DNA of 38,158 bases from CAYGZA01 sp964354135 (lineage in GTDB: Bacteria > Planctomycetota > Planctomycetia > Pirellulales > Thermoguttaceae). Position 1 is the first letter of the stretch; each line of letters begins with the position of its first letter. The DNA lies in assembly GCA_964354135.1 (NCBI GenBank), contig CAYGZA010000017.1, positions 1-38,158 on the forward strand, written 5' to 3'. The position numbers and the translations under genes were made by a program. Of the stretch, positions 32,484 to 38,158 are shown one piece after another. Under the pieces are notes generated by a model, which did no database searches, was not told the origin of the DNA, and saw only the letters and a list, made by a program, of their open reading frames with translations.

Positions 32484-33353
32484 ATGAGAATTCGCATACT
32501 GTTCGGAACCCTTCTCGTCTCGGTTTTCTCGGCCGGTGGTTTTCTGACCGCCGCAGACCCGGATCCGCAGCACGCCCTGGTGCTCCACCAGCGAAGCCGC
32601 GTCGAAAACCCCAAGCAGAGCGGCAAGTTCGACGTCGTCGAAAAGGAAGTCCGCTGGGACGGCCGCAAGACCGCGATCGTCATCTGCGACATGTGGGACA
32701 AGCATTGGTGCAAGGGGGCGACCGCCCGGGTGGCCGAAATGGCCCCGCGCATGAACGACGTGATCGCCGCGGCCCGCAAGAAGGGCGTGCTAGTGATCCA
32801 TAGCCCCAGCGGCACGCTGGAGGCCTATAAGGACACGCCCCAGCGCAAGCTCGCCCAAGCGGCCCCGCCCGTAGAGCCCAAGGTGCCGCTCAAGGGCTGG
32901 TGCAGCCTGGACCGCAGCCGCGAGGCCCCGCTCCCCATCGACGACTCGGACGGCGGCTGCGACGACGAGCCGAAGTGCCCCTCCGGCGGCCCGTGGAAGA
33001 AGCAGATCGACACGCTCAAGATCGAGCCGGGCGACGCGATCACCGATAGCGCCGAGGCCTATTACCTGATGCAGCAGCGGGGGATCGACAACCTGATCCT
33101 GATGGGCGTCCACACGAACATGTGCGTCCTGGGCCGGCCGTTCGGCATCCGCCAGATGGTCTACCAGGGCAAGAACGTGGCCCTCGTGCGGGACATGACC
33201 GACACAATGTACAACAGCCGCCGCCCGCCCAACGTGAGCCACTTCCGCGGCACGGACCTGGTGATCGAGCACGTCGAGAAGCACTGGTGCCCGACGATCA
33301 CGAGCACGGACTTCCTCGGCGGCCAGCCGTTCCGGTTCAAGGGGGACAAGTGA
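32484..33353 (+). CDS. Exported isochorismatase-like cysteine hydrolase
   Basis: This 289-residue protein has a signal peptide (ILFGTLLVSVFSAGGFLTAA). The catalytic triad of the family is visible as Asp69 in VICDMWDKHW and Cys214 in GVHTNMCVLGRPFG; the Lys is probably among the residues near 175-180. A cis-peptide-type VHTNM precedes the Cys. Members hydrolyse vinyl ethers, amides or carbamates. Cytosolic homologues are about 200 residues, and this one carries extra insertions (for example 120-165, Asp/Cys-rich DDSDGGCDDEPKCP). ATG 32484 follows AAGGGAC. It is 126 bases downstream of oxidoreductase (3). The substrate is unknown. Confidence 0.8.
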   Translation: MRIRILFGTLLVSVFSAGGFLTAADPDPQHALVLHQRSRVENPKQSGKFDVVEKEVRWDGRKTAIVICDMWDKHWCKGATARVAEMAPRMNDVIAAARKKGVLVIHSPSGTLEAYKDTPQRKLAQAAPPVEPKVPLKGWCSLDRSREAPLPIDDSDGGCDDEPKCPSGGPWKKQIDTLKIEPGDAITDSAEAYYLMQQRGIDNLILMGVHTNMCVLGRPFGIRQMVYQGKNVALVRDMTDTMYNSRRPPNVSHFRGTDLVIEHVEKHWCPTITSTDFLGGQPFRFKGDK

Positions 33354-33356
33354 GGG

Positions 33357-33413
33357 GCTGTCAGCTTTCAGCAGTCAGCTATCAGCCTGTAGGCTGGGGC
33401 GCCAGCCCCAGCA
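33357..33413. repeat. GTCAGCTTTCAGC units and GCTGGGGC hairpin
   Basis: TCAGCTTTCAGCAGTCAGCT is a variant of the AGCTGACGGCTGATAGCTG repeat seen at 35434 and 36998. GCTGGGGC/GCCCCAGC at 33393-33412 is a perfect 8-bp hairpin with a 4-base loop. Confidence 0.7.
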
Positions 33414-34005
33414 GCGCGAGAGAACATGCGGAAGCTGGGGCTGCAATCGAGCCTTTAAGGGCCACGTGTGGACCGCCCGACAGCACATCCGTTCGGTAGG
33501 AGTTGACGATGCGACGATCAGCGATCTTCTCGCCGGGCGGGAAGTCATCGGCACGGTTCGCGTCCAACGCTAGCGGGTCGAGCCGGTCCGCGAAGTTGAG
33601 CCAGTGAGCCGCCCCCGTCGGGACCACCAAGGGCTGTCGGATGTGATCTTGAACCGCGCCAATTCCCAACGGTGAACGTAGGGTTATCCACACTGGCACC
33701 TCGATGCGATCACGAAGTCGGTGCAACACTTCGTAAGAGATCACCGTGCCCAAACTATGGCTGACGAGCGCATACGGCCCGGCCTTGGGAACAAGAAGCG
33801 GCTCCAAACGCTGTTCGATCTGCCCGCGGATACCTTCTTCGTAGAGGTAGGCGGCTACGTCATGGATGAAAAGTCGTGTGACCAGCCATGTAGCTGGACG
33901 ACGGAGCCACTCGCCGGGCAAAGCCTTGGCCGCGGTCGGTTCGCCGGCTGCCACTTCCGTAGATGGTTCAGGTGAGGCGCTCCTGAGCCACCAGAGCATC
34001 GGCAC
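33382..34005 (-). pseudogene. Decayed alpha/beta-hydrolase, both ends lost
   Basis: The open part (207 codons from a GTG) has VSHSLGTVISYEVLHRLRD with nucleophile Ser in SHSLG, ITLRSPLGI, and the ADRLDPLALDA and GGPHVALKG blocks for the acid and His. Relatives of this lipase-like family start about 100 residues earlier with an HG oxyanion strand, but here a stop lies at 34039-34041 in the same frame and no such strand precedes. The final ten residues (LLGLAPQPTG) come from the GCTGGGGC palindrome, so the natural C-terminus is also gone. Probably non-functional. Confidence 0.6.
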
Positions 34006-34102
34006 CCGCCGGCACGGAACATGCCCCGGACCACTTCTTCACAATGACGCGGCAATCCCGGAATGCAGCCATCCTGGGCCGTGGCGGGGTGAGTTTCGGG
34101 AA

Positions 34103-34801
34103 CTAATCGGCTAGCGCGATGTTCCACGTCACGAGGTCGATCGGTTCTCTCGTGGGTAGAACGAAGACGCCTACGCCTAGTTCGCACTCGGGTTTTGTTG
34201 AGCGGACGAACACGGCTCCCTCTTCAAACTCGATCTTCAGGGGGTCCTCATGAAAGAGCCAAAGGAAACCGTCTAATCGAGCAAGGTTCTCTGTCGCAAC
34301 AAAACACTTCTTGTTGTTCGGTCCCGATCGCTCTTTCCAGCGCAGGCAACCAACCATCTCTCTTACTCGATCTCTAAGGAATCTGTCGATCTCGTTGCGC
34401 GCTTCGGCTCTTGTGGCATCCGTATCGGCGGTCTGCCAAGCAAGAAGAAGTCTCTCGTACCTAATCTTGAGCGCGTTTTGTAGGTCGGCATCTTGCGGCA
34501 GCTCACCCCAGGGGGCATACTTGAACCGCACAAGAATCTCGTCTCCCTCCTCGAGTCGTTCGACGATCCTATAAGAATGTGCCCACCTGAAACCCACTTC
34601 TGCCGCGGCTTTGCCTCCGTGCTGTTGTGCGTACTCTTGCGCGAATTCCGACGGTCCACCAAAGCCTCTGCCAATTTCAAAATCGTGGGTGAGAAACTGG
34701 CATGTGCGAAAACGATCTTGCTCTGTCGGATCGCCAGAAATGCCATCGAGGGTCTTCCCGTCCCAGTAACCTCCGATGAATTCGAGAAAAGTCCTTTTCA
34801 T
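34103..34801 (-). CDS. Hypothetical protein, A+T-richer than surroundings
   Basis: This soluble 232-residue protein begins MKRTFLEFIGGYWDGKTLDG. It is mixed alpha/beta with many charged residues: an acidic strand-rich start, a helical middle (ALKIRYERLLLAWQTADTDA) and a strand-rich end (LKIEFEEGAVFVRSTKPE). No known domain, signal or membrane segment was recognised. The start at 34801 follows TAGGAGC; an earlier in-frame start ten codons upstream lacks one. G+C is visibly lower than for neighbours and codon use is less biased, a hint of recent arrival. Its neighbours are a decayed hydrolase and a broken DUF4160/DUF2442 pair. The function is unknown. Confidence 0.6.
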   Translation of the reverse strand: MKRTFLEFIGGYWDGKTLDGISGDPTEQDRFRTCQFLTHDFEIGRGFGGPSEFAQEYAQQHGGKAAAEVGFRWAHSYRIVERLEEGDEILVRFKYAPWGELPQDADLQNALKIRYERLLLAWQTADTDATRAEARNEIDRFLRDRVREMVGCLRWKERSGPNNKKCFVATENLARLDGFLWLFHEDPLKIEFEEGAVFVRSTKPECELGVGVFVLPTREPIDLVTWNIALAD

Positions 34802-34911
34802 GACTCTTGCTCCTAACCTGTCTTGGTTCACCGTGAACTGGAATTCTTGGCGGTCTGAATCAGCGCGTGTTGAGGCATAGGTTTTGGAGGAGAAAATGGG
34901 GACAACACTGC

Positions 34912-35250
34912 TTATCGAGTGTTCTCCCTGGTCTGCACAACCGGGGCTGCCCCAGCCCCACCCTCGACGATTTCCGCCTCCGGCGGCGGCACCGGCTCGC
35001 CCAAGGCCCAGCGGTAGAGGAGGTCCGGGCAGAAGTCGGCCTCGTTCGGCCAGACGATGGTCCCCAGCTCACGATCGACTCTCACCTGTCGAAAGAACTG
35101 CGGGTCTTCCAAGGGACCGAACACGCCGCCGCGCCCAACGATTCGTCTCGACAGATCGACGACTCCCCGAACCCCGTCGGAGAAGGTCAACTCAAGGCGA
35201 TACGCATCGAGGATTCTCAGCTCGGTAACCGTCGCGCACAGTTCAGACAT
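34912..35250 (-). CDS. DUF2442 domain protein
   Basis: This 112-residue protein matches the DUF2442 pattern at its N-terminal two thirds: ATVTELRILDAYRLELTFSD, then GVRGVVDLS, LEDPQFFRQVRVDRELGTIVW and NEADFCPDLLY. DUF2442 proteins are small and usually sit directly after a DUF4160 gene; the pair is suspected to be toxin-antitoxin-like, not proven. The start ATG lies inside the last codons of the DUF4160 remnant, overlapping by 8 bases. The C-terminal 25 residues (VPPPEAEIVEGGAGAAPV...) are low-complexity. The protein may still be made. Confidence 0.75.
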   Translation of the reverse strand: MSELCATVTELRILDAYRLELTFSDGVRGVVDLSRRIVGRGGVFGPLEDPQFFRQVRVDRELGTIVWPNEADFCPDLLYRWALGEPVPPPEAEIVEGGAGAAPVVQTRENTR

Positions 35251-35350
35251 CCGCCTTCTCCGAACCATAAATCGCATGGAAATGGGGCGGCGGATGGTCG
35301 TCATAGTACATGGCGATCACAATTCCAAAGAAGCGGCTGATTTCGGGCAT
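35243..35350 (-). pseudogene. Truncated DUF4160 protein
   Basis: Only 35 residues remain: MPEISRFFGIVIAMYYDDHP followed by PPHFHAIYGSEKADV and a stop. Full DUF4160 proteins are about 80 residues and continue with a helical half after the HFHAxYG motif. The stop is immediately after the conserved start, and DUF2442 begins in another frame in the same bases. A deletion removing the second half is the simplest reading. GAGGGG precedes the ATG at 35350. Confidence 0.7.
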
Positions 35351-35433
35351 CGATGCACCCCTCACTCCGATTGTACCACCTCGGTTCCACTTCGGGAAAT
35401 AGCGGCAGTGGGTTGTCAGCCTACGCGCGACCC

Positions 35434-35460
35434 GCTGAAAGCTGACGGCTGAAAGCTGAC
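35434..35460. repeat. GCTGAAAGCTGACG tandem repeat
   Basis: Two units of GCTGAAAGCTGAC in tandem, a variant of the family at 33357 and 36998. It lies at the end of the esterase gene. Confidence 0.7.
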
Positions 35461-35462
35461 CG

Positions 35463-36419
35463 CTATCCCCGCACCAAGTACGTGTCCAGCCACTCCAGCA
35501 CAATCGCCCGCATTTCGGGCGCCTCTCCGTGCCCGCAGTCGAAGAGTTCGATCCGCAGGTCTTCGGGCCGGCCGTATTGAGTGTAGAACGGCACTAGGTG
35601 CTCGCGGATCCGCTCCACCCCGGCCGGCGGCGTCAGGAGGTCCTTGCGCCCGTTCAGGCTCAAGTGCGGCCGGGGCACGATTAGCTCGCAGATGTCGTGG
35701 GCCTGAAAGTGCTTCAGCAATTCGGGGACGTAGTAGTAGATGCCGTGGCCTGCCAGGTTGTCGATGCGGATTAACTCTTCGTAGTCGGTCAGGCAGCAGA
35801 GGTTCGCGCAGAGGGCGATTCGCGGGTCGAGGGCCGCCAACCACCACGCCTTGGTCGAGCCCATCGAAATCCCGAAGGCCCCGATCCGATTCGGGTCCAC
35901 CTCGGGCCGCTCCTGCAAATACGTCACCGCCTGGAACTCGTCGAAGAGCATCATGCCCCAGAGGACTTGGCCTCGCCAGAGCATGAGCTTGAAGGCGTCG
36001 TGCTCACCGCGGGCGCCGTTGGGCTTGTGCTTGCGACCGGAGAAGCACCAACTGTCGATGGCCAGCGTCACCAGGCCCCTTTCGACGCAGACCTGGGCAT
36101 AAGGGTGCATCACGTCCAGCCCGCAGAGCATCTCCTCCTTGCCCATGTCGTAGTTGTCGCCGTGCGAGTGGATGTACAACAATCCCGGGGCGGGCTCTTG
36201 CCGCTTTTCGGGCACCAGGAGCAAGGCCGGCACCGGCTCCAGCTCGTTGAGCTCCAACTCCAGGTGCTCCAGCGTGTAGCCGGGGCCTCGCTCGGTCTTC
36301 AGGAGCCGGGCCTCCGGCTTGCGTTTCGGCGGCAAATCGCCCAGAAGGCCCCAAAGCTCCTGGCGGCGCTTCTCTTGATAGGCGGCGAATCGCTCGTGCG
36401 GGCTTTTCTCATCGGCCAT
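35463..36419 (-). CDS. Alpha/beta-hydrolase, esterase/dienelactone-hydrolase type
   Basis: This 318-residue protein has no signal peptide. Nucleophile Ser185 is in FGISMGS, the acid is the Asp in NGRKDLLTPP, and the base is the His in DCGHGEAPEMR. The oxyanion side shows IHSHGDNYDMGKEE near 84-97. The arrangement resembles acetyl-xylan-esterase-like and dienelactone-hydrolase-like planctomycete proteins annotated as prolyl oligopeptidase family. The start at 36419 is preferred; an upstream frame continuing through an inverted repeat is spurious. It is cytoplasmic, acting perhaps on small acylated sugars. No partner gene is adjacent. Confidence 0.8.
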   Translation of the reverse strand: MADEKSPHERFAAYQEKRRQELWGLLGDLPPKRKPEARLLKTERGPGYTLEHLELELNELEPVPALLLVPEKRQEPAPGLLYIHSHGDNYDMGKEEMLCGLDVMHPYAQVCVERGLVTLAIDSWCFSGRKHKPNGARGEHDAFKLMLWRGQVLWGMMLFDEFQAVTYLQERPEVDPNRIGAFGISMGSTKAWWLAALDPRIALCANLCCLTDYEELIRIDNLAGHGIYYYVPELLKHFQAHDICELIVPRPHLSLNGRKDLLTPPAGVERIREHLVPFYTQYGRPEDLRIELFDCGHGEAPEMRAIVLEWLDTYLVRG

Positions 36420-36456
36420 GGTCGACCTCGCGAATCCTGTCGGCAGTTGAACTGGC

Positions 36457-36555
36457 AACCGCAGATGAACGCAAATGGACGCGGATGCACCGAAGACGAA
36501 ACCGGATGCGAGGCCTGATTCTCTGATCCGCGTCGATCCGCGTTCATCTGCGGTT
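36457..36555. repeat. Long inverted repeat, AACCGCAGATGAACGC arms
   Basis: Perfect 16-base arms, AACCGCAGATGAACGC at 36457-36472 and its complement at 36540-36555, enclose about 67 bases. Inner pieces such as GACGCGGAT/ATCCGCGTC extend the pairing. It lies in the divergent spacer between the esterase and the small four-cysteine protein; no gene is within 36420-36691. Confidence 0.8.
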
Positions 36556-36691
36556 AAAGGCCACGTTAGCCCGGACGGACACAATCCCTCTCCAACATTC
36601 TGGTATTATGGCCTCCGGGTGGAAGGGGTGGTAATGCCTGCCGGAGCGAAATCGCCGTCGGCGGCTTTCACCGACCGGCACGGGCCTTACA

Positions 36692-36997
36692 ATGTCGCGC
36701 ATGGACGCCCCCGACCGGAGCGAACCGGCCCCGCTCTTCTGCGACCGCTGCCAGGCGGTCTTGCACCCCGGCAAAGGCGACTTCTACGTGGTCAGGATCG
36801 AGGCCCTCTGCGACCCCACGCCGCCGCACTTCACCGAGGAAGACCTCCGCCGCGACCCCCGGGCCGAGATCGAGCGCCTTCTGGCGGACCTCCGCCACGT
36901 CTCCGAGCAAGAGGCCATGGACCAGGTCTACCGCCGGCTGACGCTGTACCTGTGCGGGCCATGCTATCGGAAGTGGATCGAGAATCCGGCGGGGTGA
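36692..36997 (+). CDS. Small zinc-ribbon-like planctomycete protein
   Basis: This 101-residue protein has two CxxC pairs, FCDRCQAVLHPG near 17-20 and LCGPCYRKWIE near 88-91. They could form one zinc site bracketing a helical middle (EEDLRRDPRAEIERLLADLR). It has no signal peptide. ATG 36692 has little ribosome site upstream, and a second ATG three codons later is also possible. A TATTAT box at about 36604 has no clear -35. It is located just upstream of prfB on the same strand. The function is unknown; the metal-binding role is inferred from cysteines only. Confidence 0.65.
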   Translation: MSRMDAPDRSEPAPLFCDRCQAVLHPGKGDFYVVRIEALCDPTPPHFTEEDLRRDPRAEIERLLADLRHVSEQEAMDQVYRRLTLYLCGPCYRKWIENPAG

Positions 36998-37135
36998 GAA
37001 GCGGTCAGCTATCGGCTTTCGGCTATCAGCAAGGAGGTGGGGCTTCGCTCCGCTCGACGCACCCTGCGGCTATTGCCGACTGCCGATAGCCGACGGCTGA
37101 TAGCTGACGGCTGATAGCTGACGGCTGATAGCTAC
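36998..37135. repeat. AGCTGACGGCTGATAGCTG repeat cluster before prfB
   Basis: At 36998-37031 a GTCAGCTATCGGCTTTCGGC-type unit is present. At about 37075-37133 four units of the form GGCTGATAGCTGAC stand in tandem. They are inverted relative to the first block, so the whole can fold into a large hairpin in the prfB upstream region. Confidence 0.8.
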
Positions 37136-37169
37136 TCTTCCCGTCTTTCCTGACTTCAGGCCAGCGGTA

Positions 37170-37175
37170 TATAAT
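37170..37175 (+). promoter_or_regulatory. TATAAT box upstream of prfB
   Basis: A perfect TATAAT in GCGGTATATAATGG lies 44 bases before ATG 37219. No convincing -35 hexamer is at 16-18 bases (TTTCCT at 18 is the best). Confidence 0.45.
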
Positions 37176-37218
37176 GGCTGTTCGGGAAGAGTATTCTCCC
37201 CCCCAGTGGAGTATCGGG

Positions 37219-38158
37219 ATGGACAAGGAATTGACCGACCGGGCCGAAGCGATCCAAGAGCGGATCCTCCAACTGAGGGACTCTCTTTGACCACCACGCC
37301 AAGCGCTCGCAGGCCGCCGGGCTTGAGGAGCAAATGAGCGCCCCCGAGTTCTGGAAGAACCAGGAGAAGGCCCAGGCGGTCGTCGCCCAACTGAAGGGCG
37401 TCAAGGCGCTCCTTAAGCCGTTGGAAGAGTTGCTCCAAGGGGGAAAGGACCTGGAGGCGATGGTCGAGATGGCCCAGGAGGACGAGGGCTTTGCCGCGGA
37501 AGTCCCCGGCCAGCTCGCCACCTTGGAAAAGGCCCTCGATGAGTTGGAGCTCAAGGCCCTCCTGAGCGGCCCCCTGGACGGCAACCCCGCGATTCTGACG
37601 ATCAATGCCCGCGATGGCGGCACGGACGCCAACGACTGGGCCGAAATGCTCCTGCGGATGTACATCGCCTGGGCCCGCGACCACGACTACCAGGTCGAGC
37701 TCCTCGACCGCCAGGATAACGAGGAAGCCGGCATCAATAGCGCGACGATCGCCGTCCGCGGGTCGATGGCCTACGGGTATCTGAAGGGCGAGAGCGGCAT
37801 CCACCGCCTTGTGCGGATCAGCCCGTTCAATGCCGAAGGCAAGCGGCAGACCAGCTTCGCCGCGGTGGACGTCTCGCCCGAGGTGAGCGACGCCATCGAG
37901 ATCGAGCTCCGCGACGAGGACGTCGAGGAGCAGGTCTTCCGCGCCAGCGGGCCGGGAGGACAGCACGTCAACAAGACGTCCAGTGCGGTCCGGCTGACCC
38001 ATCTGCCCACGGGGATCGCCGTGGCCTGTCAGGGAGAGCGGAGCCAGCACAAGAACCGCGCGACGGCGATCAAGATGCTCCGTGCCCGCCTGGCCCGGCT
38101 GGAAGAGGAAAAACGCGAGGCCGAGCAGGCCGCCAAGTACAACCAGATGCCCAAGGTC
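37219..38158 (+). CDS. prfB: Peptide chain release factor 2, with programmed +1 frameshift (3' end cut by window)
   Basis: RF2 ends translation at UGA and UAA. The first 23 codons (MDKELTDRAEAIQERILQLR, then DSL) run to CTT followed by TGA at 37288-37290. Skipping the T continues as DHHAKRSQAAGLEEQMSAPE, so full RF2 is made by the classical +1 shift. The SPF discriminator is in RLVRISPFNAEGKRQ and the catalytic GGQ in SGPGGQHVNKTSSAVRL. The reading frame after the shift is open to the last base, at about residue 313 of an expected 360-370. ATG 37219 lies after a TATAAT promoter box. RF2 regulates its own level through this shift. In a plain frame search the gene is split and easily missed. 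Confidence 0.95.
37273..37291 (+). promoter_or_regulatory. RF2 programmed +1 frameshift site
   Basis: CTG AGG GAC TCT CTT TGA C: an anti-SD-binding AGGGA a few bases before the slippery CUU and an in-frame UGA with C after it, a weak stop context. This matches the known autoregulatory site of bacterial prfB. Confidence 0.95.

Noticed and set aside
37075..37133. Possible CRISPR array
   Set aside because: The units are contiguous, with no unique spacers, and no cas genes are present. It is a short tandem repeat.
37070..38050. Minus-strand frame of about 326 codons over the end of the window
   Set aside because: The plus strand encodes RF2 with SPF and GGQ motifs after a frameshift, so the minus frame is its shadow.

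Overview
The window looks like chromosomal DNA of a high-G+C planctomycete (Planctomycetota, Pirellulales-like), probably free-living or from a metagenome. The case rests on gene content: a formylglycine-type sulfatase, three Gfo/Idh/MocA oxidoreductases with twin-arginine leaders, two exported PQQ-like beta-propellers, a DUF362 protein and a DegT-type aminotransferase also with twin-arginine leaders, a GH95-like lipoprotein and a GH130 enzyme. Short palindromic repeats fill many of the intergenic gaps. Housekeeping anchors are tRNA-Lys(UUU), rpmA, obgE, coaX (type III) and prfB with its programmed frameshift.

Layout. 1-2.6 kb (+): the end of a GT4 glycosyltransferase, a coupled (alpha/alpha)6-barrel protein and a GH130 enzyme, a small glycan locus. 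2.8-5.4 kb (-): an orphan HEPN protein, a gltD remnant and a sulfatase. 5.5-11.8 kb (-): a Tat-exported oxidoreductase, a large single-chain type ISP/IIG-like restriction-modification enzyme and an exported beta-propeller. 12.1-14.2 kb (+): M55 D-aminopeptidase and a sulfite-oxidase-fold molybdoenzyme. 14.4-17.2 kb (-): a neutral-ceramidase-like hydrolase downstream of a second oxidoreductase. 17.4-20.3 kb (+): DUF362 protein and exported aminotransferase. 20.5 kb: tRNA-Lys. 20.8-25.3 kb (-): membrane protein, coaX, obgE, rpmA and an exported planctomycete protein. 25.6-33.4 kb: beta-propeller (+), GH95-like lipoprotein (-), MgtE-like transporter (+), third oxidoreductase (+), isochorismatase-like hydrolase (+). 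33.4-36.4 kb (-): an eroding zone with a decayed alpha/beta-hydrolase, an A+T-richer orphan, a damaged DUF4160/DUF2442 pair and an esterase. 36.7 kb to the end (+): a four-cysteine protein and prfB, which runs off the window.

How the genes fit together. Between 12 and 20 kb nearly every enzyme carries an export signal, several of them for folded, cofactor-loaded export. Molybdopterin, NAD(P) and PLP chemistry, peptide hydrolysis and amide hydrolysis would therefore all act in the periplasm-like compartment. I infer an extracytoplasmic route for breaking down or remodelling amino sugars, peptides or lipids, but no substrate can be read from the sequence.

The second theme is repeats. At least five palindromic families recur. 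Some copies lie inside or at the ends of genes: one is in frame inside the barrel protein, one supplies the tail of a beta-propeller, and one supplies the last residues of the decayed hydrolase. I see no CRISPR array, prophage or intact insertion sequence.
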